64,000 bases of DNA, from positions 768,191 to 832,190 of the forward strand of contig NZ_JACODZ010000001.1 of the NCBI RefSeq assembly GCF_014280965.1, written 5' to 3'. How positions within the stretch are numbered: position 1 is the stretch's first letter; every line of letters starts with the position of its first letter. Below the pieces are notes generated by a model. It did no database searches, was not told the DNA's origin, and saw only the letters and a list, made by a program, of their open reading frames with translations. The translations under genes were made by a program, and so were the position numbers. Source of the stretch: Echinicola salinicaeni (GTDB lineage: Bacteria; Bacteroidota; Bacteroidia; Cytophagales; Cyclobacteriaceae). This document shows, piece by piece, positions 1 through 8,115 of the stretch.

Positions 1-618
1 CCAAAAGTGATTAACACTCCAAGTGTGGCAGCTGTTGCGGCTGATGGGATTCAGTTGATTGCCAAAGCAAGGGTGACCGTTAGGGCAAATATTGCTCAGC
101 TAGTAGGTGGTTCTGGAGAGGATACTATTCTAGCAAGGGTAGGAGAGGGAATTGTTACCTCTATAGGTTCTGCCAAGACCCATAAGAGTGTGCTTGAAAA
201 TCCAGATAAAATTTCAAAGTTAGTACTGGAAAGAGGCTTGGATGCAGGGACTGCTTTTGAAATCCTTTCCATTGATATTGCTGATATAGATGTAGGGACT
301 AATATTGGTGCGAAGTTACAAATTGATCAAGCTTCAGCAGACCTTAAGGTGGCAGAGGCCAAGGCAGAGGAAAGAAGGGCGATGGCCGTAGCCCTTGAAC
401 AGGAAATGAAAGCCCGTAATGTAGAGATGAGAGCCAAAGTAGTAGAGGCGGAAGCAGAAGTGCCAAAGGCCATTTCTGAAGCTTTTAGAAGTGGAAATCT
501 TGGGATAATGGATTATTATAAGATGGAGAATATCAAGTCAGATACAGATATGAGGGATTCCATTGCAAAACCTGAGGAAGGAAAGAAAGGAGATAATAAA
601 TCTAAAGGAGAAAAATAA
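1..618 (+). CDS. floA: Flotillin-like protein FloA, C-terminal part (5' end outside window)
   Basis: The reading frame is open from base 1, so the start lies upstream and only about the last 205 residues are here. The protein is a membrane-associated SPFH scaffold of the FloA (UPF0365) family, which organises membrane microdomains. What is visible matches the family closely: [21 protein letters not shown] at the left edge, an [10 protein letters not shown] block, the [11 protein letters not shown] coiled-coil segment, and a MDYYKMENI stretch near the end. The tail is lysine-rich ([12 protein letters not shown]). The GTG at base 7 is only an internal codon. The full family length is about 330 residues, so roughly 40 percent is missing to truncation by the window, not to mutation. 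Confidence 0.93.
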   Translation, partial: PKVINTPSVAAVAADGIQLIAKARVTVRANIAQLVGGSGEDTILARVGEGIVTSIGSAKTHKSVLENPDKISKLVLERGLDAGTAFEILSIDIADIDVGTNIGAKLQIDQASADLKVAEAKAEERRAMAVALEQEMKARNVEMRAKVVEAEAEVPKAISEAFRSGNLGIMDYYKMENIKSDTDMRDSIAKPEEGKKGDNKSKGEK

Positions 619-645
619 TTCCATAAATCGTACTTGAATGATAGT

Positions 646-680
646 AAAAAGGCGCTGAAATCAATTTCAGCGCCTTTTTA
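646..680. terminator. Bidirectional intrinsic terminator between floA and the WG-repeat gene
   Basis: GGCGCTGAAA (651-660) pairs with TTTCAGCGCC (665-674) around a TCAA loop, with A residues before and T residues after. It can end floA on the plus strand and the convergent WG-repeat gene on the minus strand. Confidence 0.85.
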
Positions 681-688
681 ATTATGTG

Positions 689-2254
689 TTATTTATTCCT
701 TTTTTTCTTTTTTTTGCCATTAGTGTCCTCAATAACCGGTGGGATATATATGTCCTCAGCTAATATTTTATTAGTCGCATTGTCGACTAATATAGATTGA
801 TAGTAAATTGGTAAGGCCAATTCTCCGTCTTCTTTTAAGATTCCAAATTTTTTATTTCTTTCTACTATAATTCTGTCGTAGCCATCCCTTCTGATAGATT
901 GGAAAGATGGAGTGCTAATTTCATTGCCAAGTGGGTCTATTATTCCAAATAGATTGTCGTCTTCTGTGATATAGTAATGGTCATCGGAAAGCGAGATAGT
1001 ATTATAATAGTCCTGAAGGAGTATCTTTCCTGTTTTGTCAATTAAATTGGATTTTCCATTTTTCTTTACAATGGCCAAGCCTCTTTTAAATTCGCCAACT
1101 TGGTCATATTGATAAGGGATGACAAGTTCTCCAGTACGGTTAATAAATCCCCATTGGTCGCCAGTTTTTATTCCAGCTAAGCCTTCGGAAAATTTGTTGA
1201 TTTCATCAAACTGAAAAGGGATGACCAAATTCCCACTCCTGTTTACAAAACCAAATTTTTGCTCTTTTACAGCCCCAAATAGGTCTTCATTGGCAGGGTA
1301 GATGGCAGTAACTCCCTCCATCGGAACCACTCTCCAAACACCTTTTTGGTCCAGCAGTCCCACTTTTCCATTTTTGAAGTAGACATTGTAGTGCTCTTGA
1401 TCTTTACGGACAACTTCCTTCATGCCTACTATATCCAATAGGATGCCGTCTTTTTTCATGACCCTTCTTAGCTTCCCATGAATATATTCCAATATCACAT
1501 CATCTTCCAAGCTGATTTTGTGGTAGCTGCTGTATCGAATATCTGCATCATCTTCCAGGGCCTTTATGAGCATGTATTGGTTTTCATTATAACCATAAAA
1601 ATATTCTCCTTCTATGTGGTTTAGGCTATCGAGAATTGGCTCAAGGATATATTCCCCCTTTCGGTTGATCATACCGAAACCACTTGGTTCATGTGATATG
1701 ATTGTTCCATTGGATACAGAAGTTAGATTTTGGTATACTTGCTGTGGATTGGGGGACAGAGGAAGTAAGTAACCTGAAGGGATTTGAGCTATTACCTGTC
1801 CATTTTGCGCTATAAAGGCTTCTTGAAAGTTGCCCAAGGTCTGGAAGGTTTGACTGCCAATATCATAATGGAAATAAACATTGCCTTTGTTGGCTAATAA
1901 TTGGTTATAGTGCAAGTCAATATGGTCATATTCTGGTTTGAGGATTTGTTCCCCATATTCATGATAGGCACCAAACTTTCCTTCGTTGGTAACTATAATC
2001 CAAGGGGAGAGGTATTGATAGATTTCAGCACCTTCTAGTTCAATGAAAGGTTCATAGCTGTAATTTAGAAGTTTTAATTTTTTGTCTTTATCGCTTACCC
2101 TGATGGATTCACTCAAGAGGAAAATATGGTCATTGTTAATCTTCTGAACCATATTGTATTGCTGATCATATACTTCGTAAATCTGGGATTGACAAAGATT
2201 GATACTCATTAAAAACATTGAAATGACCAAGGCCCATTTCCCGAAAATGTTCAT
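689..2254 (-). CDS. Exported WG-repeat protein, 521 aa
   Basis: The first 23 residues form a signal peptide (basic start, hydrophobic core, cleavage near CQSQ), so the protein is exported to the periplasm or outer surface. Most of the rest is WG/KWG-type repeats of about 35-45 residues. Examples are KFGAYHEYGEQILKPEYD, KFGFVNRSGNLVIPFQFDEI, QWGFINRTGELVIPYQYDQV and LFGIIDPLGNEISTPSFQSI. Such repeats are read as a beta-rich scaffold of unknown ligand. The last residues are strongly basic (GKKKKKRNK). It has its own promoter region, shares a terminator with floA and stands alone between convergent and divergent neighbours. The family is clear; no biochemical role can be assigned. ATG start. Confidence 0.85.
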   Translation of the reverse strand: MNIFGKWALVISMFLMSINLCQSQIYEVYDQQYNMVQKINNDHIFLLSESIRVSDKDKKLKLLNYSYEPFIELEGAEIYQYLSPWIIVTNEGKFGAYHEYGEQILKPEYDHIDLHYNQLLANKGNVYFHYDIGSQTFQTLGNFQEAFIAQNGQVIAQIPSGYLLPLSPNPQQVYQNLTSVSNGTIISHEPSGFGMINRKGEYILEPILDSLNHIEGEYFYGYNENQYMLIKALEDDADIRYSSYHKISLEDDVILEYIHGKLRRVMKKDGILLDIVGMKEVVRKDQEHYNVYFKNGKVGLLDQKGVWRVVPMEGVTAIYPANEDLFGAVKEQKFGFVNRSGNLVIPFQFDEINKFSEGLAGIKTGDQWGFINRTGELVIPYQYDQVGEFKRGLAIVKKNGKSNLIDKTGKILLQDYYNTISLSDDHYYITEDDNLFGIIDPLGNEISTPSFQSIRRDGYDRIIVERNKKFGILKEDGELALPIYYQSILVDNATNKILAEDIYIPPVIEDTNGKKKKKRNK

Positions 2255-2277
2255 AGATACTTGCTTGTTAATATAGA

Positions 2278-2298
2278 ATTCCTAAAAGTATTAGGAAT
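2278..2298. promoter_or_regulatory. Inverted repeat over a possible promoter of the WG-repeat gene
   Basis: ATTCCTAA (2278-2285) and TTAGGAAT (2291-2298) form an 8-base inverted repeat with a 5-base gap, 24 bases upstream of the start codon. On the minus strand it overlaps TACTTTTA, a weak match to the Bacteroidota -7 box, with a TTG 19 bases upstream. This is where an operator could sit. Pattern evidence only. Confidence 0.25.
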
Positions 2299-2411
2299 GT
2301 GTGTATTTTCAAAAAATGTTTATTTGTGTGGTAAAAAAATCATGAAATAGGTGAATACGCTGGAGGTATTTTTAACCTTTTCAAAGGGAATTAATGCAAC
2401 TGAGGAAGTGT

Positions 2412-3683
2412 TTATGAGTGCTTGGTATTTACCTTTTCAAGATCAAACAAATCGGAGATGATGTCAATCATCTCTTCAGCTTGGTCTTTTTTACATGCTG
2501 CTCTTAATTGTACCACCGGAACTTTGATTACTTTTTGCATCATGCTCTTGGTGATCTTGTCGATGATGGCATATTCTTTTTCACTCGCATTTTTCAAGTA
2601 TCGTTCGAGTTCTTCTTTTCTGATTTGCTCAAGCGCATTTTTGAGCTTATTGATGGTTGGGGAAACCATCATTTCTTTTTTCCAGTCGTAGAATTCTTCA
2701 ATACTTTGTTCAATTATATTTTCCACTTGAGGAACGGACGCTAAGCGTTTTTCAAGCGCTGCAGTGGCCTTGCTTTGGATATTGTCTACATTATAAAGCA
2801 ATACGCCAGGAACATCCTCAATTGTCGTCTCAATGCTTCTTGGTACTGAAAGATCAACAAATAATTTATAGCTCTTGATGTCTAATTTTTTTGCCAGCTC
2901 CTTAGTGATGAAAGGATCTTTTGTGGAAATGGATGATACGATTACATCAGCAGACTCCATGGCTTCGTAGACTTTTTCAAATGGAATGACATTAAAGCCT
3001 AATTCTGCCCCCATATTCTGGGCTTTTTCGAATGTGCGGTTGGTTAAGGTTACTTCAGCTTCAGGAAGGTAAACCATGTTTTTGGCTACATCCTCACCAA
3101 TTTCCCCTAAACCCATTAATAGAATTCTAGGGTTTCTAGTATTAGAAGTGAGTTCTTCTATTAGCTCTACAGCAGCATAAGAGACCGATGCTGCCCCATC
3201 ACGGAAAGCGGTTTCCTGAACTACCCTTTTGTTGGTGAAAAAGATCGTGTGCATCAAACGGTGTAAAAATGGGCCGGCCATTTCTTCATCTGCAGCTGCT
3301 TGATAGGCCCTCTTTACCTGATTGGAAATCTGCATGTCTCCTACTACCTGAGCTTCAAGTCCCATAGACACCTTAAACAGATGTTCAATGGCCTTTTTAT
3401 CATCATTGATGATTTTGAAGAATTCAAGATAAGAGACCACGTCGTGAACACACTTTTCTGAACCGATCAATTTTATGATTTCTACACTTAAGTCCAGTTC
3501 ATGCGCATAATACACTTCTGTCCTGTTACAGGTAGATAAGATAAGGGTGTCTTTCACATTGAAGAACTCCTTTAATTTTATCAGAAGTGATTGTATCGCC
3601 GTATTGTCTAAAGCAATTATTTCCCTGATTTCTACAGGTGCATTTTTGTATGATAGACTTATGGCTCTAAACTTATGCTGCAT
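2412..3683 (-). CDS. hemA: Glutamyl-tRNA reductase, 423 aa
   Basis: This enzyme reduces glutamyl-tRNA(Glu) with NADPH to glutamate-1-semialdehyde, the first committed step of tetrapyrrole synthesis by the C5 route. The catalytic cysteine is seen at residue 52 in STCNRTEVYY. An NADPH-binding Rossmann motif follows (LLMGLGEIGEDVA), then the long helical dimerisation domain ending in LFDLEKVN. I start at the ATG at 3683, which matches family N-termini (HKFRAISLSYKNAPVEIRE). The frame extends upstream to a TTG at 3707, but that adds residues unlike the family. On the minus strand TAAATTTG (3705-3712) fits a Bacteroidota -7 box just upstream. No other heme gene is adjacent. Confidence 0.95.
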   Translation of the reverse strand: MQHKFRAISLSYKNAPVEIREIIALDNTAIQSLLIKLKEFFNVKDTLILSTCNRTEVYYAHELDLSVEIIKLIGSEKCVHDVVSYLEFFKIINDDKKAIEHLFKVSMGLEAQVVGDMQISNQVKRAYQAAADEEMAGPFLHRLMHTIFFTNKRVVQETAFRDGAASVSYAAVELIEELTSNTRNPRILLMGLGEIGEDVAKNMVYLPEAEVTLTNRTFEKAQNMGAELGFNVIPFEKVYEAMESADVIVSSISTKDPFITKELAKKLDIKSYKLFVDLSVPRSIETTIEDVPGVLLYNVDNIQSKATAALEKRLASVPQVENIIEQSIEEFYDWKKEMMVSPTINKLKNALEQIRKEELERYLKNASEKEYAIIDKITKSMMQKVIKVPVVQLRAACKKDQAEEMIDIISDLFDLEKVNTKHS

Positions 3684-3933
3684 TATATAAGTGTTATTAA
3701 ACTGCAAATTTACTTATAGAATAGGAATGAAATGAATTATTTTGCCTTCCTCTGTGTAATTTAAAATCTGTCTAAATAATAAGTTGGCCATTTTTGTTCC
3801 TAATCCAATGCAATAATGCTAAATCTTTGAAAATAATTCCAATACATTTATATTATAGGTGATAGTCAAAACCTATCATTACTACAATTTATTGTTTTAT
3901 AGGAGAATATCTATTCATTTTAATGTCATTTTT

Positions 3934-4650
3934 ATGAAGAAGCGAATTTTTTATTTTCTGAAAAATTATTTAGGCTTTACGAAAAGGGAATCAAGAGGGT
4001 TTTTACTGGTTGTGCCTGTGTTGTTTCTGCTTGCTTGGATTCCCAAGGGGCTTGAGTGGTATTGGGCCCGTGATGCTGATAAAAAATATGAAAAATACAT
4101 GAACATGGTAGCGGCCAAAATAGGGACGGCTGATGACGAGGACATTCTTTTGGAAGAAGGTCAGGTAAGTACCGATGTAACTTCCTCTATCGTTTTTGAA
4201 TCCGACACAGCTAGATGGGAAAAGCCTAAGTCGGAGCATGAATTAATCAATAAAATTGATTTCTCGGAAGCAGATTCTTCATTGCTTCAGATTGTTCCAG
4301 GTATAGGAAAAACCTTGGCGGCAAGAATTGTTAAGTACAGAGAACAGCTAGGAGGAATGTATGCAAAGTCTCAGCTTTTAGAGGTTTATGGCTTAAAAGA
4401 GGAGGTAGCCAAGGGGATTTTTGAGTATTTCGTTTTTAATCCTGAAGTGACGAGTAAGATTGATATCAACCAAGTTTCAGTTAATGAGTTGGCAGGACAT
4501 CCGTATGTGAAATATGGAGAGGCAAAGGTGATTATAGCCTATCGCGAGCAACATGGTGATTACCAGTCCTTGGATGATGTGTTGGATATTAAAATTTTTA
4601 CCAAGGACTGGCTGGACAGGCTTAGGCCTTATTTGACTCTTTCAGAATAA
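3934..4650 (+). CDS. Helix-hairpin-helix (ComEA-like) membrane-anchored protein, 238 aa
   Basis: The N-terminus carries one hydrophobic segment (GFLLVVPVLFLLAWIP, about residues 22-37), followed by a spacer and two helix-hairpin-helix units. The first includes LLQIVPGIGKTLAARIVKYRE; the second includes DINQVSVNELAGHPYVKYGEA and IIAYREQHG. HhH motifs contact the DNA backbone without base specificity; in ComEA they bind incoming DNA at the membrane. A role in DNA uptake or repair is therefore possible but unproven, since no competence genes are near. I chose the ATG at 3934 because MKKRIFYFLKNY is a natural start; a GTG at 3859 is less likely. It is convergent with the amidohydrolase gene. Confidence 0.75.
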   Translation: MKKRIFYFLKNYLGFTKRESRGFLLVVPVLFLLAWIPKGLEWYWARDADKKYEKYMNMVAAKIGTADDEDILLEEGQVSTDVTSSIVFESDTARWEKPKSEHELINKIDFSEADSSLLQIVPGIGKTLAARIVKYREQLGGMYAKSQLLEVYGLKEEVAKGIFEYFVFNPEVTSKIDINQVSVNELAGHPYVKYGEAKVIIAYREQHGDYQSLDDVLDIKIFTKDWLDRLRPYLTLSE

Positions 4651-4659
4651 AAGAACTGA

Positions 4660-6297
4660 TCAATAAACTTTCTCTCCTCCAATATAGGTGGCCTTTACTT
4701 TCAGGTTTCTTAATGCTGTTTCAGGTGCGGTCATTAAATCTCTTTCAAGTACAACAAAATCTGCCAGTTTTCCCTTTTGAATACTCCCCTTTAAGTTTTC
4801 TTCAAAATTGGCATAAGCGGCCCAAATAGTCATGCCTCTTAAGGCATCCTCCCTGCTTAATTTGTTTTCTGCTTGGAATCCATTTTCCGGCCAATTATTA
4901 GCGTCTTGCCTAGCCACAGCTGCATGGAAGCCGAAAAGTGGATTGATGCTTTCTACTGGAAAATCACTGCCCAGTGCAATTTTGCCGTTTTGCTCTAGAA
5001 GGTCCTTGAAAATATAGGCCGTTTTTATTCTATTCGGTCCTAACCTGTCTTCTGCCCAATACATGTCAGAAGTGGCATGAGTAGGTTGTACCGATGGGAT
5101 AATATTGTATTTCGCGAATTTAATAAGATCCTCAGGGCTGATCACTTGGGCATGTTCAATTCGCCACCTGAGGTCATTTTTTCCCTTCAGCACTTTTGCG
5201 TAGATATCCAATAAGGTTCTGTTGGCAGAATCTCCTATGCAATGGGTATTCATTTGGAATCCATGCTCATAAAGTTCTTCAGCAGTGCTTAAAAAGTTGT
5301 CATAGGTATTCAGCAAAAAGCCAATTTCCTCAGGCCTGTCATGATAGGGAGCCAAAAGAGCAGCTCCTCTTGATCCAAGTGCGCCATCTCCATAGATCTT
5401 AAAACTTCTAATGGTTATAGATTCGTTTTGATAGGGGCCTCTTTCGAAATAGTAAGCTTTATTCTCTTTTGTGGGGTTGATCATGGCATAAATTCTCATT
5501 TTAAGTTGCCCCGAATTTTGCATGGATTCCATTAAATCAATGGTTTCTTTGTCTATTCCAGCATCGACTACTGAAGTAAGGCCTACTTCAAAACAGTTCT
5601 TCTGGGCATCTAATAATGCTTGACGTGATTCTGCTTCACTAATGGCAGGGATTTTAGCACTAACCATTTCAATGGCATTGTCCACTAGAAGCCCCGTGGC
5701 CTTTCCGTTGTTTATGATTACCTTTCCTCCTAGGATTTGCTTGTTTGCATCGATACCTCCCATGTCCAAAGCTTTTTGATTGGCAAGTGCGGCATGTCCA
5801 TCTATTCTCGTTAATAAGACAGGAGTGTTCGGAAAGGCTTTGTCAAGTGCAGATTTATTGGGGAAGATTTTTTCTTTCCATTGGTTTTGATCCCATCCTC
5901 TTCCTAGAATCCAAGCTTGGTTGGGATGGCTTTTTCTGTGTTCCTTTACCCTGTTGAACATTTCTTCTGGGGATTTTACACCGACGAGATTAACTACCTT
6001 TAGACTGGTTCCATATCGGTAGAAATGGGCATGGGCATCTATAAAACCGGGATAAATGAATTTTCCGTTGAGGTCATAGACTTTAGGAGCCTCATATCTT
6101 TCTAATACTTCATTATTGCTACCTAAATCCAGAAATTTTCCGTCTGAAATAGCCAAGGCTTCGACTTTTTCAAAATCCTGATCAACTGTATAAATGACCG
6201 CATTATGGATGATAAGGTCTACCTTTTGTTTTTCTTGGCATGCAAAAAGTAGAAAACAAAGGCTAGCCAATAAATATTTTAATTTAGATAAATTCAT
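4660..6297 (-). CDS. Amidohydrolase lipoprotein, YtcJ-like, 545 aa
   Basis: The N-terminus is a lipoprotein signal (LLASLCFLLFAC, with the lipobox cysteine at about residue 20), so the enzyme is probably anchored in the outer membrane. The body is an amidohydrolase_3 domain. It shows the paired metal histidines in GFIDAHAHF, a RIDGHAALAN segment, GDGALGSRGAAL, NTHCIGDSANRT, WRIEHAQVISP and the final GSDFPVES aspartate. This family hydrolyses C-N bonds such as N-acyl or imide bonds, usually with a metal bound; the natural substrate is unknown. All ligand positions I recognise are intact, so it should be active. It is a single-gene unit divergent from the HsdR-N gene. Confidence 0.85.
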   Translation of the reverse strand: MNLSKLKYLLASLCFLLFACQEKQKVDLIIHNAVIYTVDQDFEKVEALAISDGKFLDLGSNNEVLERYEAPKVYDLNGKFIYPGFIDAHAHFYRYGTSLKVVNLVGVKSPEEMFNRVKEHRKSHPNQAWILGRGWDQNQWKEKIFPNKSALDKAFPNTPVLLTRIDGHAALANQKALDMGGIDANKQILGGKVIINNGKATGLLVDNAIEMVSAKIPAISEAESRQALLDAQKNCFEVGLTSVVDAGIDKETIDLMESMQNSGQLKMRIYAMINPTKENKAYYFERGPYQNESITIRSFKIYGDGALGSRGAALLAPYHDRPEEIGFLLNTYDNFLSTAEELYEHGFQMNTHCIGDSANRTLLDIYAKVLKGKNDLRWRIEHAQVISPEDLIKFAKYNIIPSVQPTHATSDMYWAEDRLGPNRIKTAYIFKDLLEQNGKIALGSDFPVESINPLFGFHAAVARQDANNWPENGFQAENKLSREDALRGMTIWAAYANFEENLKGSIQKGKLADFVVLERDLMTAPETALRNLKVKATYIGGEKVY

Positions 6298-6347
6298 TTT
6301 TTGTTAGGATAGTTTTATTTCCATTTTGAAGCAGTGATATTTGCAGC

Positions 6348-6818
6348 ATGACAGCAGCTGATTACCCCTTTTTGAATAAACCACTAAATTTGCCTACAAC
6401 TGACTTTCAATTTTCCTCCGAAAATGGGAAGTTATGTATTTTTGATTCTTTAAGAAAGAAATATTTGGTTTTGACTCCTGAGGAATGGGTGAGACAACAT
6501 ATCGTTTTTTATTTAGTCGCTTATAAGAAATACCCTAAAAGTTTGTTTTCCCTTGAGAAGGGGCTTAAGTATAATAAGCTTAATAAGCGTTTTGATATTT
6601 TGGTGCTTAATAGGGAAGGGAAACCGTTTTTCTTGGTTGAATGCAAAGCACCAGAAGTGAAGTTAAACCAAAATGTGGTAGAACAGGTATGTGTGTACAA
6701 TAAGACTATTGGGGCAGAGTTTATGGCCATTAGTAATGGGATACAACATATTTGCCTTCAGTATAACCGGGATATGGAATCTTATAAACAAATACAAGAA
6801 TTTCCTGCATTTGTTTAA
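6348..6818 (+). CDS. Stand-alone HsdR N-terminal domain protein (PD-(D/E)XK fold), 156 aa
   Basis: The protein resembles only the N-terminal nuclease domain of type I restriction subunit R (HSDR_N_2), without helicase or translocase parts. The likely nuclease motif is RFDILVLN followed by FFLVECKAP, giving the D...ExK triad near residues 83-103; a QNVVEQV helix follows. No hsdM, hsdS or other restriction gene is close, so it is not part of a recognisable restriction system. Such short proteins occur widely in Bacteroidota as conserved genes of unknown function. The ATG at 6348 lies 50 bases from the divergent amidohydrolase start. The triad looks intact, which suggests a real nuclease or nucleic-acid-binding role. 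Confidence 0.75.
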   Translation: MTAADYPFLNKPLNLPTTDFQFSSENGKLCIFDSLRKKYLVLTPEEWVRQHIVFYLVAYKKYPKSLFSLEKGLKYNKLNKRFDILVLNREGKPFFLVECKAPEVKLNQNVVEQVCVYNKTIGAEFMAISNGIQHICLQYNRDMESYKQIQEFPAFV

Positions 6819-7020
6819 TTAAGCTTAAGTTGTTTCATTCTGAATTAACATGATTTCTTTTTCTCCATTGGGGGATTTTGATGTTCTATTATTGACTTAA
6901 TAATAATTGGGGGCATCTGTGAGATTTGTTTTTATTTGATTATTATTAAAAACAATAAAACGAAAATTTTTAATAAATATATTGAAAGATAATTTTAATC
7001 ATATTCCTTTTTGTTGTAAA

Positions 7021-7049
7021 TTGTGCCATAACTCCTTTCGATATGTTTG
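7021..7049 (+). promoter_or_regulatory. Orphan Bacteroidota-type promoter
   Basis: TTG (7021-7023), an 18-base spacer and TATGTTTG (7042-7049) match the TTG-N19-TAnnTTTG pattern. No gene follows until a terminator at 7155. Confidence 0.4.
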
Positions 7050-7054
7050 TTTTT

Positions 7055-7188
7055 TGAAAGCGTTAAATGTTACAAGCAAGTTTTTTAGGATTTCCTAATA
7101 GGATTTTCTGAAAATGAGGAGCGAACAAATTTCTTTATGCGGTTAATTGGTATTAAAAAAATCCCTGAATATTTCAGGGATTTTTTTT
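7055..7188 (+). ncRNA. Candidate intergenic small RNA of about 130 nt
   Basis: The interval runs from a promoter-like sequence to a strong intrinsic terminator with no plausible protein between; the longest frame is a 14-codon one starting near 7067. It contains a small hairpin, TTAGG-ATTT-CCTAA, near 7086. The transcript is inferred purely from these boundaries. It matches no RNA family I recognise. Confidence 0.3.
7155..7188 (+). terminator. Intrinsic terminator not downstream of any close gene
   Basis: ATCCCTGAA and TTCAGGGAT form the stem with a short AT loop, followed by eight T residues (7181-7188). The nearest upstream plus-strand gene ends about 340 bases away, which is unusually far. 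Confidence 0.8.
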
Positions 7189-7332
7189 GCCCGGGTATTT
7201 TTGTCTTTTAATGTTTGAAGACTTGAGAAATAGACTTTGTTCTTTCTTAATTTTGTAGAGTAATGCTGTCTTCTATGATGCTGGTAGGTGTTAAATAAAT
7301 GAATTTTTTAGGGCTAAGTAATTGGATAAGAA

Positions 7333-8115
7333 ATGGAGAAAAAACTATATATAGATCAAATGGGGAGACAGGTAGAGCTCGATAAGATACCAAAGCGCAT
7401 AGTTTCTTTGGTTCCTTCCCAGACAGAATTGCTGATCGATTTAGGCTTAATAGATCGGCTGGTCGGCATTACCAAATTTTGTATTCATCCTAAAGGGCTA
7501 AAGACAGAGAAGACGGTTATTGGAGGGACTAAGAATTTTAGGTTTGATGTTATCCGATCTTTGGAACCCGATTTAATCATTGGAAATAAAGAAGAAAACT
7601 ATAAAGAAGGTATTGAAATTTTAGCGCAGGAGTTTCCAGTGTGGATGAGTGATATTTATGCATTAGAAGATGCATTTAACATGATGTCTGGTATTGGGGA
7701 AATTACTTCCACTGCAGTTGAAGCAAAAAAACTGATTGGAAAAATCAAAGCTTCTTGGTTGAATGACATTAGGCCTTTAGGTACTGCTTTGTACCTAATT
7801 TGGCAGGAGCCACTGATAGGGGTGGGGAGAAAGACCTTTATCAATGATATGTTGAAAATGCATGGGTTTAAAAATGTATTGAAAAGTGATAGGTATCCAA
7901 GTCTACAAACGCAGGATATTGAAGAGCTAGATCCGGATTTTATCTTCCTTAGTTCTGAACCTTATCCTTTTAAGGAAAAGCACTTGGATGTTTTCAGAAA
8001 GCAATTTCCTAGCGCTAAAGTAGTTTTGGTTGATGGGGAAATCTGCTCTTGGTATGGTAGTCGTTTGCTATATGCCCCCGCTTATTTTGCGTCATTGATA
8101 AACCGATTGGCTTAA
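7333..8115 (+). CDS. BtuF-like metal-cofactor-binding protein without signal peptide, 260 aa
   Basis: The protein has the periplasmic-binding-protein class III fold of BtuF and other vitamin B12 or heme/siderophore receptors. Visible blocks are RIVSLVPSQTELLIDLG, the DRLVGITKFC segment, EPDLIIGNKEEN, and the C-terminal half with LYLIWQEPLIGVG and FIFLSSEPYPFKEKH. It begins MEKKLYIDQMGR with no signal peptide or lipobox. No permease or ATPase gene is adjacent, so it may act in the cytoplasm or be mis-started. No upstream ATG gives a signal sequence. Its 3' end overlaps that of tyrA by 4 bases, convergent. Substrate is unknown; cobalamin is the usual guess. Confidence 0.75.
   Translation: MEKKLYIDQMGRQVELDKIPKRIVSLVPSQTELLIDLGLIDRLVGITKFCIHPKGLKTEKTVIGGTKNFRFDVIRSLEPDLIIGNKEENYKEGIEILAQEFPVWMSDIYALEDAFNMMSGIGEITSTAVEAKKLIGKIKASWLNDIRPLGTALYLIWQEPLIGVGRKTFINDMLKMHGFKNVLKSDRYPSLQTQDIEELDPDFIFLSSEPYPFKEKHLDVFRKQFPSAKVVLVDGEICSWYGSRLLYAPAYFASLINRLA

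Larger units (their letters stand above)
6819..7332. other. Gap of 514 bases with no protein gene
   Basis: I see no convincing coding frame here. The left half is very AT-rich. The right half holds a promoter-like sequence (7021-7049), a strong terminator (7155-7188), and TAATTTTG (7248-7255) with a TTG 22 bases upstream, which could start the downstream BtuF-like gene. I looked for a cobalamin riboswitch because of that gene and found no B12-box-like AGCCACTG. Confidence 0.6.

Noticed and set aside
2422..2878. Plus-strand frames opposite hemA
   Set aside because: They are antisense shadows of the strongly supported hemA frame, with no recognisable domain.
3684..3707. Upstream TTG start for hemA
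   Set aside because: The ATG at 3683 matches family N-termini; the extra eight residues do not.
6819..7332. Cobalamin riboswitch before the BtuF-like gene
   Set aside because: No B12-box sequence or expected stem arrangement is visible.
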